A stretch of 28,008 bases of DNA from CAZMFZ01 sp964565665. GTDB lineage: Bacteria; Bacteroidota; Bacteroidia; Cytophagales; UBA9547. Below the pieces are notes generated by a model. That model saw nothing but the letters and a program-made list of their open reading frames with translations, had not been told where the DNA came from and made no database searches. The DNA is taken from contig CAZMFZ010000037.1 of the NCBI GenBank assembly GCA_964565665.1, positions 1 through 28,008 of the forward strand, read 5' to 3'. Every line of letters starts with the position of its first letter. Position 1 is the stretch's first letter. The translations under genes and the position numbers were made by a program. Below, piece after piece: positions 6,018-14,319 of the stretch.

Positions 6018-9000
6018 ATGACAAAAAAGCTTTTAATTACCATCCCATTTTTTTTTATTGGATTTGCAAATTTATCAGCTCAAAACGAATCCTATTTCCT
6101 TCCTTATAATTCTCAAGAAAATAAATATTATTGGAAGAATAATGCATTGCTTCCCAAAGACTATTGGCAGCAAGATGTAGCTTACACTATAAAAGCTACT
6201 ATTGACGATAGCACAGACATTATCAATGGAGACCTTTATAAATTGAGTTACACTAACAATTCTCACCACGAATTGGAAGAGCTTTATTTTCACTTGTACG
6301 ACAATGCTTTTCAGCAAGATTCCTACTACCATCAATTGTGGAAAGACAATAAACAAGAGCCAAAATTTGGCAAATATGAAAAGCAAAAACTAGGAATATT
6401 AACTGAAAACTGGCAAGTGAATGGCCAAGTTGTAAAAACACAACTTGACAATACCATTCTAAAAGTATACTTGAATGAGCCTTTGAAACCTGGTGAAATC
6501 ATAGATGTAACCTGCTCATTTAAAAGCCATTGGGATGGTGGAGGCTCAATGCGTAGGCGGAGTAAAACTTACAAAATTAAAGGTACTAAGCACTTTGATG
6601 GAGTACATTGGTATCCGATTATTTGTGCCTACGACAAACAATTTACTTGGCACACCGACCAACATTTGGACAAAGAATATTATGCCGATTTCGGCAGTTT
6701 TGAAGTTGAATTGACCTTTCCGCAAGAATATATTGTAGAGGCTACCGGACTTTTGAAAAATGAAAATGAAGTATTGCCTGAAGATTTGAAGCAGAAACTA
6801 AATCTTAAAAATTTCAAAGACAAGCCTTTTGATTCGCCTGCTTCTATTATAATACCAAAAGAAGTAGGCAAAACCAAGACTTGGAAATATTATGCGGTGA
6901 ATGTGCATAATTTTGCTTTCACAGCCGATCCATTGTACCGATTTGAAACCATAGATCTAAATGGAATAAAGGTGACGGCTTTAGCACAAGAAACGCATGC
7001 TTCCAAATGGCAGGAATCTGCTGCATTTACAGCAAAAGTAATGCAAACCTATATCAGTGATTTTGGAGCCTATATTTGGCCAAAAATAATAGTTGCCGAT
7101 GCTGACGATGGCATGGAATATCCGATGCTTACGCTTGATGGTGGTACTTATCCACAACACCAATATTTGCTGGCCCATGAAATTGGACACATGTGGTTTT
7201 ATGGCATGTTGGGGTCGAATGAGACATACAGAGCTAGTTTAGATGAAGGATTTGCCCAGTTTCTCACTATTTGGAGTATGGATAAGCTCACAGGGAGTAA
7301 GAAATTTAAACCAGCACCATACAAATTTCTGCAAAAGTTTTCTGACAGTACTGTAAACCGCTACGACAGGCTCTATACACCTTACTTAACCGATGTTTGG
7401 ACTGGATATGATGAACCTCTGAATACGCATTCCAATGGTTTTAACAGTGGAATCAGGCAAACTGCTGGCTACCGATTGGTCTATCACAAAACGGGGGTGA
7501 TGCTATACAATCTAAAATATGTGTTGGGCGATTCTCTCTTTGCAGGAGCTATGCAGCATTATGTAAAAAAATGGACTGGAGCCCATCCATATCCTCAAGA
7601 TTTTCGTGAAGCTATCACCGCATATGTAAATACCGACCTTACTTGGTTTTTCGACCAATGGATGGAAACCACAAAGAACTTAGATTACAAAATTGCTAAT
7701 GTAAAAAAGCTAAAGTTTGAGAATACTTCCAGAGTAGATAGCCTAATAATTAATAATTATCAAGTTACATTTTCAAGACTTGGCAGAATGGAAATGCCAA
7801 TTGACTTCACAATCACCAATTGGAATGGCAAAAAGTTCAACTATTACATTCCCAACAGCTGGTTTGTAAAGCCCACTCAAGCCACTATTTTACCCAAATG
7901 GTATGGTTGGGATTTGCTTAATAGCACTTACCATAGCACCGTTACCATTACTGGAAATATAAAAGATATTGAAATAGACCCCAGTCATACTTTAGCAGAT
8001 AAAGACCTGACTAACAACTCTTTAAACAGTTTCTACGACATTAAAATAAAGCACAATCTCATCAATTCGCCCTCGTGGGAAAAGTTGAAAGTATATCTCA
8101 GACCAGCCCTTTGGTGGAATAGGTTTGATGGCTTGCAAATCGGTGCGGGAAGTAGCCGAGAATATTTCAACCAAAATTATTGGCAAGAAATGACGGTGTG
8201 GTATAATTCGAGATTGGCTCAAGACAATATTTTTCAAGATGATTCAAAAAAGAATCGAAGTATCTCAATTCAATTTAGTGACAAATACAATTTATCAAAG
8301 CATTGGAAACAACTTTTCTATCTGTCTGAATTTCAATTCAATGCAGGTTTAGTAAAACATCAGGTGGGTTTTGAGAAAATATTTAGGTATCAAGATTTGA
8401 GAAACCCCCGCTATACCAAATTGTTTATCTACCATGGATTAATGTACAGAGATTTGCCTTCGGATAGGCTTTACCTCATTTATCCCGAGCATTGGAGTAT
8501 CGGCAAGTTCAATACGTATATTCAGTTGGGTATTACTAGAAATTATCCCATCAAAACCAATGGCAATGGACAGTGGACATTGGAGGCCAGACTACCAGGT
8601 ATTTACAATGATTTTAACTATTCTTTTGTGCAATATACTAGCATCGTAAATTATAATATATCAAAATTTGAATGGAAAATAAGAGCTTTTGGGAGGTTTG
8701 GTTTTGGAAATACGCCTCTCGAATCTTCTCTTTATTTGGCAGGAGCATCACCCGAACAGCTTTATAACAACAAACTCACTAGAGCTACAGGTTTTGTGCC
8801 GAGCAATTGGGAAGGCTTTGGAGCTAATGTAAATCATTTTCAAATGGGTGGTGGATTGAATATTAGAGGCTATGCTGGGTATGTAGCCCCCGAAACTGAT
8901 AATGGCACTCAAATACTCAATTATGTAGGCAAATCCGGAGCTTCGATTTCGATGGAGCTTGATTTCGACAAGTTTTTCCCTATCAAGCCAAGCAAATACA

Positions 9001-9257
9001 CTAAATATTTTCACTTCGACACTTATTTGTTTCATGATATGGGCGTATTGGCTATCAGCAACTTGGCCAACAATCAACGTTTGGGAAAATTGAGAACTTC
9101 TTCAGGCATAGGAACGGCATTAACAATAAAAATTGACCAAATGAATATCAAACCTTTCACCATTCGGTTCGATATGCCTTTGCTACTCAATGCAACCCCA
9201 GCAGGAACAGACAATGCGGCTTTCAGGTATGTAGTGGGAATAAATAGGAGCTTTTGA
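6018..9257 (+). CDS. M1-family (gluzincin) metallopeptidase fused to an outer-membrane-barrel-like C-terminal half
   Basis: 1079 residues with a signal peptide (LLITIPFFFIGFANLSAQ, residues ~5-22). Residues ~40-640 fit the M1 aminopeptidase fold: an N-terminal beta domain, substrate-binding GMEYP at 365-369 (the GxMEN position), and the zinc motif HEIGH at 387-391 with the third ligand Glu410 in LDEGFAQF. A catalytic tyrosine would lie further on (a TAGYRLVYHKTG segment is present). Residues ~690-1079 are not peptidase: they show alternating aromatic beta strands, NIRGYAGY, a long polar loop, and end in RFDMPLLL ... YVVGINRSF with a terminal Phe, like Omp85/surface-antigen barrels. So a surface- or periplasm-facing peptidase tethered to the outer membrane is inferred. 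It is a single-gene unit with its own promoter box. Substrate specificity is unknown. Confidence 0.85.
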   Translation: MTKKLLITIPFFFIGFANLSAQNESYFLPYNSQENKYYWKNNALLPKDYWQQDVAYTIKATIDDSTDIINGDLYKLSYTNNSHHELEELYFHLYDNAFQQDSYYHQLWKDNKQEPKFGKYEKQKLGILTENWQVNGQVVKTQLDNTILKVYLNEPLKPGEIIDVTCSFKSHWDGGGSMRRRSKTYKIKGTKHFDGVHWYPIICAYDKQFTWHTDQHLDKEYYADFGSFEVELTFPQEYIVEATGLLKNENEVLPEDLKQKLNLKNFKDKPFDSPASIIIPKEVGKTKTWKYYAVNVHNFAFTADPLYRFETIDLNGIKVTALAQETHASKWQESAAFTAKVMQTYISDFGAYIWPKIIVADADDGMEYPMLTLDGGTYPQHQYLLAHEIGHMWFYGMLGSNETYRASLDEGFAQFLTIWSMDKLTGSKKFKPAPYKFLQKFSDSTVNRYDRLYTPYLTDVWTGYDEPLNTHSNGFNSGIRQTAGYRLVYHKTGVMLYNLKYVLGDSLFAGAMQHYVKKWTGAHPYPQDFREAITAYVNTDLTWFFDQWMETTKNLDYKIANVKKLKFENTSRVDSLIINNYQVTFSRLGRMEMPIDFTITNWNGKKFNYYIPNSWFVKPTQATILPKWYGWDLLNSTYHSTVTITGNIKDIEIDPSHTLADKDLTNNSLNSFYDIKIKHNLINSPSWEKLKVYLRPALWWNRFDGLQIGAGSSREYFNQNYWQEMTVWYNSRLAQDNIFQDDSKKNRSISIQFSDKYNLSKHWKQLFYLSEFQFNAGLVKHQVGFEKIFRYQDLRNPRYTKLFIYHGLMYRDLPSDRLYLIYPEHWSIGKFNTYIQLGITRNYPIKTNGNGQWTLEARLPGIYNDFNYSFVQYTSIVNYNISKFEWKIRAFGRFGFGNTPLESSLYLAGASPEQLYNNKLTRATGFVPSNWEGFGANVNHFQMGGGLNIRGYAGYVAPETDNGTQILNYVGKSGASISMELDFDKFFPIKPSKYTKYFHFDTYLFHDMGVLAISNLANNQRLGKLRTSSGIGTALTIKIDQMNIKPFTIRFDMPLLLNATPAGTDNAAFRYVVGINRSF

Positions 9258-9311
9258 GGAGAAATAGCGTATTTGTCTTGATATGTTATTGGGTTTGTAA
9301 AATGCCAGAAG

Positions 9312-9515
9312 TTAGATAAAGGGCAATCCGAAAAACGCTATGTGAAGCTCATCTAGCCCTGTATGCAATACTTTCGAGTCTTTGTCTATGGCTTTTATTC
9401 TCATTGCATCCTCTATTGCGAATTAGGTTTTTTTTAGCGTGCTAAGCTCCCTAAATTGATTTGGTGATATTTTATTTTGCCCTCTTGTTTTAAATTTCCG
9501 GTCATTATTCAGCAT
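9312..9515 (-). pseudogene. Possible decayed small gene of unknown function
   Basis: Minus-strand ATG at 9515-9513 reads MLNNDRKFKTRGQNKI ... FRELSTLKKT, then an in-frame TAA (9425-9423), then without a frame change FAIEDAMRIKAIDKDSK and LHTGLDELHIAFFGLPFI to a stop at 9312-9314. Composition is protein-like on both sides of the stop, which suggests one 67-residue gene with a nonsense change. The second half also has its own ATG. I do not recognise a family and it may be chance. Confidence 0.25.
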
Positions 9516-9542
9516 TTTCAAATTTTATTTATAAAAATTAAA

Positions 9543-9574
9543 TTGTTGAGTATGGGTATCCCTGTCTTTATTTG
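9543..9574 (+). promoter_or_regulatory. Weak promoter candidate for the sigma/anti-sigma operon
   Basis: TTTATTTG (9567-9574) differs by one base from TAnnTTTG. TTG triplets at 9543 and 9546 lie 21 and 18 bases upstream, near the expected -33 spacing. Weak matches are common, so this is tentative. Confidence 0.3.
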
Positions 9575-9598
9575 TCTTTAACATAGAAACGTGCTCTA

Positions 9599-10192
9599 AT
9601 GGACAAAGCTTCTGATACGGAAATAACTGAAAACTCGCTTTTGCAGCAAATAGCTGACGGAAGCGAAAGTGCTTTCGAAATGCTTTTCAGGCAATACTAC
9701 CGCACACTTTGCAACTACGCTTACGGGCGAATTTCCGACAGGCAGGAAGCCGAAGAAGTGGTGCAGGAAATGTATTGCCGGATATGGGAGCAAAAAGAAA
9801 AGCTAGTAAAACTACTATCTGTGAAAGCGTATTTATTTCGCTGCGTTCATAATAGTTGTTTAAATAAAATTAGGCATACAAAAATCAGACAGGAATATAT
9901 GGAACATTCGGTAAGAGAAAATTCGATAGAGGTATCTCCGGTTACTGGGTTTCAACTGAGAGAATTGCAAGACAAATTGCAGGCAGCCATTTCGGGTTTG
10001 CCAGAGCAATGTGGATCGGTTTTTAAACTAAGCCGCTACGAAGAAATGAGCTATAAAGAAATAGCATCTGTATTAGGCATTTCTATCAAAACAGTAGAAA
10101 ACCACATGGGAAAAGCATTGAAACTGATGCGAGTGCAAATGGCAGAATACTTGACAGTATTTACATTATTATTTACTCACCTTTTATTTTAG
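9599..10192 (+). CDS. ECF RNA polymerase sigma factor, FecI-like
   Basis: 197 residues, the size of Bacteroidetes 'expansion family 1' sigma-70 factors. Region 2 lies at ~20-90: AFEMLFRQYYRTLCNYAY, then EAEEVVQEMYCRIWEQ (core binding and -10 recognition). Region 4 is at ~130-185: LPEQCGSVFKLSRYEEMSY, then the helix-turn-helix YKEIASVLGISIKTVENHMG (-35 recognition). The tail is unusually hydrophobic (AEYLTVFTLLFTHLLF), more than typical soluble ends. The stop is almost fused to the next gene, a FecR-like regulator, so it should be held inactive by that membrane protein until an outer-membrane signal arrives. Its likely target includes the operon downstream, ending at 13633. Confidence 0.93.
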   Translation: MDKASDTEITENSLLQQIADGSESAFEMLFRQYYRTLCNYAYGRISDRQEAEEVVQEMYCRIWEQKEKLVKLLSVKAYLFRCVHNSCLNKIRHTKIRQEYMEHSVRENSIEVSPVTGFQLRELQDKLQAAISGLPEQCGSVFKLSRYEEMSYKEIASVLGISIKTVENHMGKALKLMRVQMAEYLTVFTLLFTHLLF

Positions 10193-10197
10193 TGAAT

Positions 10198-11208
10198 ATG
10201 AAAGAAAAGGAATTAGATAATCTGATAGCAAACTGGGTGACGGGCGAAATAAGCACACCAGATAAAGAGAAATTAGACCGTTGGATAGCTGAAAATCCTG
10301 AGCAGAAATCGATTTTAGATAATACCAAATCGATTTGGGAAACTAGTGCAGCTATAGGACACAGCATCGAAGTAAATGAGGATTTGGCTTGGTCAAATGT
10401 AGCATCGAAGTTAAAGCATGGAAAAGCAGTTGGCTTTCATCAAAATAAGGCTTTCTGGGCTATAGCGGCATCTTTCGCTTTATTGCTCACCGTTGGGTAT
10501 GTGTTTTTCAATACATTAATACCAGATGAAGTAGAGGAGGAAGCATTTTCAACCCATTGGTCTGCCTCTCAGGCTGCGGTCTCAAAAGCTTTGGCTGATG
10601 GCTCGGTAGTGGTGCTCAACAAAGGAGCTAAACTATCAATGCCTTCCAAATTTTCTAAAAATGAACGCCATGTGAAGCTGGAAGGTGAGGCTTCGTTTGA
10701 TGTGAAGCGAATGCCCGAGAAGCCATTTATCATTGATGCAGGTTCATTTGCTCATGTGCAGGTATTGGGTACGAGTTTCAATGTAAAAGCAAATGCAGAC
10801 GGAAGTGTTGAAGTAAAAGTGAGGACGGGGAAAGTAAAATTATTTAGTGCGGATAATAATGAAGTGATATTGTTGCCTGACGATTTGGGCTATTTCAACC
10901 CGAAAACAAAAGAGATAACCAAATCTACCAATAGCGACCCCAATTATGATTTATGGCGAACCAAGAGACTGGTTTTTAATAATACTGAGCTGGCAAAAGT
11001 AGTGGAAGTGCTGAGTGGATATTATGAAACTAGCATTGATATAGATTCGAAAGGCTTAAAGAAAATGCGACTTACAGCCACATTTGCCAACGAACCGCTA
11101 GATCAAGTGCTTGAATTAATCAAAGAAAGCCTGGAAATAGATGTGGTGAAAAGCGGAAGTAAATTCACTATTATCGAAAAAGAGAATGTGAATTATATGT
11201 TTGAGTAG
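10198..11208 (+). CDS. FecR-family anti-sigma factor
   Basis: 336 residues from ATG 10198; a GTG at 10192 overlapping the sigma factor stop is an alternative that adds two residues. A short N-terminal cytoplasmic sigma-binding part (ELDNLIANWVTGEISTPDKE) is followed by one membrane helix (FWAIAASFALLLTVGYVFF, ~residues 83-101). The FecR periplasmic domain follows (LADGSVVVLNKGAKLSMP, GEASFDVKR, FAHVQVLGTSFNVKA). A C-terminal DUF4974/STN-like domain ends it (RLVFNNTELAKVVEVLSGYY, LRLTATFANEPLDQVLELI type). It senses an outer-membrane partner across the periplasm and controls the sigma factor just upstream. The next genes include a protein with an STN domain, the classical interaction partner of FecR. 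Confidence 0.92.
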   Translation: MKEKELDNLIANWVTGEISTPDKEKLDRWIAENPEQKSILDNTKSIWETSAAIGHSIEVNEDLAWSNVASKLKHGKAVGFHQNKAFWAIAASFALLLTVGYVFFNTLIPDEVEEEAFSTHWSASQAAVSKALADGSVVVLNKGAKLSMPSKFSKNERHVKLEGEASFDVKRMPEKPFIIDAGSFAHVQVLGTSFNVKANADGSVEVKVRTGKVKLFSADNNEVILLPDDLGYFNPKTKEITKSTNSDPNYDLWRTKRLVFNNTELAKVVEVLSGYYETSIDIDSKGLKKMRLTATFANEPLDQVLELIKESLEIDVVKSGSKFTIIEKENVNYMFE

Positions 11209-11307
11209 AAAACCTTACCCCACCCCCTCTCCTTTAAATAAGGGGTGACTTTAGGTCAAAGATTTAATTCAATAAAGTTGGTTTTACATTATCAAAACGT
11301 TTTATTA

Positions 11308-11556
11308 ATGAAAATGAACATCATAGACACCCTAGTATTTATATTGAACCGAAAATTTCTTATTCCGATCAATAATTTAAATGGTGGTTACAATCTCAAT
11401 AAAGATTTGGGAATGAACCAATGGGAGCAAATGGAAATGCTACTTTATGTGGAAAATGAATTCCGAATTCAAATCGAAGACAAAGAAATACATTCGCTCC
11501 AAACCATTCAAGATGTGGTAGCTTGTATTGAAAAGCACATCATTTTTATTAAATAA
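11308..11556 (+). CDS. Acyl-carrier-protein-like small protein lacking the phosphopantetheine serine
   Basis: 82 residues from ATG 11308, close to ACP length. A GTG at 11245 would add 21 residues, but that stretch overlaps a C/G-rich inverted sequence and does not look coding. The second half follows the ACP pattern closely: DLGMNQWEQMEMLLYVENEF aligns with the DLG-DSL-...-E-EF helix II of ACPs, and IQDVVACIEKHI with the last helix. At the DSL position it has NQW, so there is no serine to carry 4'-phosphopantetheine. A carrier function is therefore doubtful; a protein-interaction role is inferred. It lies 99 bases after FecR and 25 bases before the STN/repeat protein, all co-directional. It could also be a diverged ACP remnant. 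Confidence 0.6.
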   Translation: MKMNIIDTLVFILNRKFLIPINNLNGGYNLNKDLGMNQWEQMEMLLYVENEFRIQIEDKEIHSLQTIQDVVACIEKHIIFIK

Positions 11557-11581
11557 AAATCAATTCTTAACAGTTTAAAAA

Positions 11582-13633
11582 ATGAAAACGAATATCAAAA
11601 AATATATCGCTGGCGTTAGCTATGTCCTTGTGCTATTGACAGTTATGGTTAATAAATCGAAAGCACAATCGTCTATTTTGCAACGCCCCGTGTACCTTGA
11701 AATCAAAAATATGAGAGCAGACAAGGCGCTGGAACTGATAAGCAAGCAATGCAATTTTAATTTTACCTATAATACCAGTTTGTTTAGTGCCGATAGCACC
11801 ATTAGCATATACTCTCAGGGAGCAAATGTGAAACAGGTATTGGATAAAATTTTTAAAAACAGTTTTGAATACAAGGTGAAAGGCAATAACCTCATCATTG
11901 CCAGACCAGTTCCAAAACCTGCTCAACCAACTCCTAAGAAAAAAACTGCCACCAATTATGTGATTCAAGGAGCCATTACCAACCAAATTACGGGAGAAAA
12001 TATTGCTTTCGCCAGTGTATACGATACGGCTTCGCTTGCCTCTGCAGTTACCAATGTACAAGGCTTTTTCAAGCTGGTAATAGAAAGCAAAACCAATGAA
12101 TCAAAGTTGGCGATTGCTGTGAGCAAAAAGGATTTTATTGATACCGTAATTGTAATTGAACCTGAAATCGATAGCCGTTTGGCAGTTTCATTATTGCCCC
12201 AACCTGTGATTGTTGAGAAAATAATTCAAACGGAAACCATCAGAGATACGCATTATATAGAAGTATTGAAGCCATTGGTCGAAGATAAAAAAGAACTTTC
12301 GGATGAAAAATGGCTACGTTTTCTTGCGTCATTAAATCAAAGAACATCAGCCGTTAACATTGCTGAAAACAGAGATCATTATACCCAATTTTCTATTGTT
12401 CCGGCTTTGGGAACAGATGGGGCTGCAAGTACTTTATATACATATCATTTGTCGCTCAATTTATTGGGGGGATATACAGGAGGCATAAATGGATTAGAAG
12501 CAGGCTCAATTTTTAATCTGAATAAAGGCAAAGTACGTGGCACGCAACTAGCGGGATTGTTCAATGCCACAGGCGGGAATGTGACTGGTTTACAAGCCGC
12601 AGGATTTATCAATAAAGTATATGGCAGTACAAAAGGCGTACAGTCTGCAGGGTTTATGAATATTAATTCCGATTCTTTGAAAGGAATACAATTGTCAGGA
12701 TTTATGAATATTAATGGGGGGGCTTTCCAAGGCTTGCAGGCTGCCGGAATTATCAATATTGAAGGTAAAAGCTTGAATGGAGCACAATATGCAGGGTTTA
12801 TGAATATAAATGACGATAGTTTGAATGGCATTCAAGCTGCTGGATTCTTGAATATTCAGGGTGGGAAATTGAGTGGAGTTCAACTGGCAGGGTTTTGTAA
12901 TTTGGCAACACACAATTCAGATGTGCAAGCAGCCGGTTTTGTTAATGTAGTAGATACTTCGGAAGTTCAGCTAGCAGGTTTTATAAATATTAGCCGCAAA
13001 GTTAATACACAAATTGCAGGCTTTATCAATTTAGCAGATACCGCCAATGGCTTTCAGGCTGCAGGATTTATAAATTTAGCTAAGGCTTTTAACGGAGTAC
13101 ATATTGGAGTGATAAATATAGCAGATACATGCAAGGGACTTCCAATAGGTGTTTTGTCGATCATCAAAAAAGGACTTCATCAAATAGAAGTTAGTACCAA
13201 TGAGGTTACCTATGTCAACTTAGCCTTTCGAGGTGGAATAAAGAAATTGTATACTGTAATTACTGTAGGGGCAAGTCCTATCAAAGACCAATACAAATTT
13301 ATGTATGGCTTTGGTATAGGTCATTCATTTGTATTTAATCAAAAATCTAATATTAATGTAGAGCTCTTTGCCAATCAACTTCATTTGGGCAATTGGGACC
13401 AGTACAACAGTATTTATGGTCTGAAATTGGCCTATGAGCATTATTTAACACACAAAATTTCACTTTTTGCTGGAGCATCTGTCAATCTTAATTTGTATGA
13501 TTCAAAAGATGAATCAAAAAAGCCGTTTGCTCAGGTAGCTTTTGGAGGCAGAAAACTTTTTCAGGAAAACTACAATGACGGCTACCAAATGAACGGTTGG
13601 ATTGGTTTCAATGCTGGAATTAGATTTTTGTAG
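11582..13633 (+). CDS. Secreted STN-domain protein with LA_2272-type surface repeats
   Basis: 683 residues. A signal peptide (YVLVLLTVMVNKSKAQ, ~13-29) is followed by an STN domain at ~36-105 (VYLEIKNMRADKALELISKQ ... NSFEYKVKGNNLIIA). A Pro/Lys linker leads to a carboxypeptidase-regulatory-like beta domain at ~124-193. Residues ~290-530 are a solenoid of about a dozen repeats built on G-x-Q-x-(A/S)GF-(I/M)N-(I/L)-x(5-10), as in the LA_2272 surface-repeat family. The last ~150 residues are beta-rich and end in FNAGIRFL, like an outer-membrane barrel edge. No TonB plug is seen. STN domains of transducers contact FecR-type regulators, so this protein is a candidate outer-membrane sensor for the sigma/FecR pair at its 5' side. 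The ligand is unknown. Confidence 0.8.
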   Translation: MKTNIKKYIAGVSYVLVLLTVMVNKSKAQSSILQRPVYLEIKNMRADKALELISKQCNFNFTYNTSLFSADSTISIYSQGANVKQVLDKIFKNSFEYKVKGNNLIIARPVPKPAQPTPKKKTATNYVIQGAITNQITGENIAFASVYDTASLASAVTNVQGFFKLVIESKTNESKLAIAVSKKDFIDTVIVIEPEIDSRLAVSLLPQPVIVEKIIQTETIRDTHYIEVLKPLVEDKKELSDEKWLRFLASLNQRTSAVNIAENRDHYTQFSIVPALGTDGAASTLYTYHLSLNLLGGYTGGINGLEAGSIFNLNKGKVRGTQLAGLFNATGGNVTGLQAAGFINKVYGSTKGVQSAGFMNINSDSLKGIQLSGFMNINGGAFQGLQAAGIINIEGKSLNGAQYAGFMNINDDSLNGIQAAGFLNIQGGKLSGVQLAGFCNLATHNSDVQAAGFVNVVDTSEVQLAGFINISRKVNTQIAGFINLADTANGFQAAGFINLAKAFNGVHIGVINIADTCKGLPIGVLSIIKKGLHQIEVSTNEVTYVNLAFRGGIKKLYTVITVGASPIKDQYKFMYGFGIGHSFVFNQKSNINVELFANQLHLGNWDQYNSIYGLKLAYEHYLTHKISLFAGASVNLNLYDSKDESKKPFAQVAFGGRKLFQENYNDGYQMNGWIGFNAGIRFL

Positions 13634-13650
13634 TTCCGACATATAAATTA

Positions 13651-13826
13651 TTAAACTAATCTGATTCCTGGTAAAAAATGAGAGTCTTTAGTATTGGCAG
13701 TAAAAAGTGGGGTTTCGTGGTAAATGGCGGTTGCGGCAATGAGCATATCAGGCACACTCAATTTGTGGCTCAAAGCGCTATGAGATACACCAAAATATTC
13801 GAATCTAAAGCAATCTTATTTATCAT
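13651..13826 (-). pseudogene. PIN-domain (VapC-like) toxin with large internal deletion
   Basis: On the minus strand from ATG 13826-13824 the frame reads MINKIALDSNILVYLIAL, the first beta strand and first catalytic Asp of a PIN domain. It then hits a TGA. Two bases out of frame it continues SHKLSVPDMLIAATAIYHET and PLFTANTKDSHFLPGIRLV to the stop at 13651-13653, which is the C-terminal PIN core with its conserved Asp residues and the LFTANTKDF-type strand. About 75 central codons are missing compared with a normal ~130-residue PIN toxin. The start overlaps the antitoxin end by 11 bases, the normal arrangement. Toxicity should be lost. Confidence 0.75.
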
Positions 13827-14037
13827 AATCGTTTGCTTCGTCTCGGTCAAATTTAAAATTGCTCAAGTTAATTCTTACTCCATCAAATACAGACCTAATT
13901 TTCCTTATCCTTTCCTCCTTAGAAATAATTGGAATGGTCTTTTTGACTTCTACACTCACCTTTTGCCCGAAAAATTCTTTAGGTATCTCGATGCTGTGAT
14001 TTTCGCTGGTGGGAATAAAACTGGTTATATACATCAT
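13816..14037 (-). CDS. Orphan antitoxin of the broken PIN toxin
   Basis: 73 residues, complete, starting MMYITSFIPTSENHSIEIPK and ending FKFDRDEANDYDK. The N-terminal half looks like a short beta-rich, AbrB-like DNA-binding segment (SIEIPKEFFGQKVSVEVK). The C-terminal tail (LSNFKFDRDEANDYDK) is the acidic toxin-binding peptide common in Bacteroidetes partners of PIN toxins. The stop overlaps the toxin ATG (ATGATAAATAA). With the toxin deleted it has no visible partner here; it might still repress its own promoter or neutralise a related toxin elsewhere. A plus-strand ORF over the same bases is rejected. Confidence 0.7.
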   Translation of the reverse strand: MMYITSFIPTSENHSIEIPKEFFGQKVSVEVKKTIPIISKEERIRKIRSVFDGVRINLSNFKFDRDEANDYDK

Positions 14038-14089
14038 TTTAACGGAGTTTTTGATTATCGATATTTTACACTAAAACCCTTATCAATAC

Positions 14090-14097
14090 CAAATATA
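14090..14097 (-). promoter_or_regulatory. -7 promoter element of the antitoxin gene
   Basis: TATATTTG on the minus strand exactly fits TAnnTTTG and lies about 53 bases before the antitoxin start codon. No TTG is seen at the -33 spacing. Confidence 0.4.
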
Positions 14098-14319
14098 CAA
14101 CCATGAAGCGACTTTAAAAAACACTGTAATTCTCAATTTTCAATCTGAACAAGATTTAAGATTCAGAAACCAATTTTAACCAAGGACAACAAAATGTAAT
14201 CTATTGGTAGCAAACCGTTGTTTGAACTGCCATGAAATTAGTATGTTTATTAATTACTGAATCAACTCATTACATCCTTTTATCAATTCTAATTTTACAC
14301 AACTTAATTAACCTCTAGC

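Larger units (their letters stand above)
9258..9595. other. Intergenic region before the sigma factor gene
   Basis: 338 bases without an intact gene. It holds a short decayed-looking ORF on the minus strand (9312-9515, listed separately) and, near its end, a weak promoter candidate for the sigma factor. Confidence 0.6.
13634..14319. other. Intergenic region holding a decayed toxin-antitoxin locus
   Basis: Between the surface-repeat gene and the TonB receptor gene. It contains the antitoxin and broken PIN toxin listed separately. In 14104-14319 only A/T-rich DNA is seen; TATGTTTA near 14240 is a one-mismatch -7 box that might serve the TonB receptor gene. Confidence 0.6.

Noticed and set aside
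11216..11246. C/G-rich inverted sequence between the FecR and ACP-like genes as a terminator
   Set aside because: Only a 5-bp ACCCC/GGGGT stem with no T-run; it lies inside what looks like one operon. It resembles common low-complexity intergenic filler of this phylum.
13678..14106. 142-codon plus-strand ORF
   Set aside because: It is antisense to the antitoxin and the PIN toxin remnant, whose minus-strand frames show clear family motifs and an operon-style overlap.
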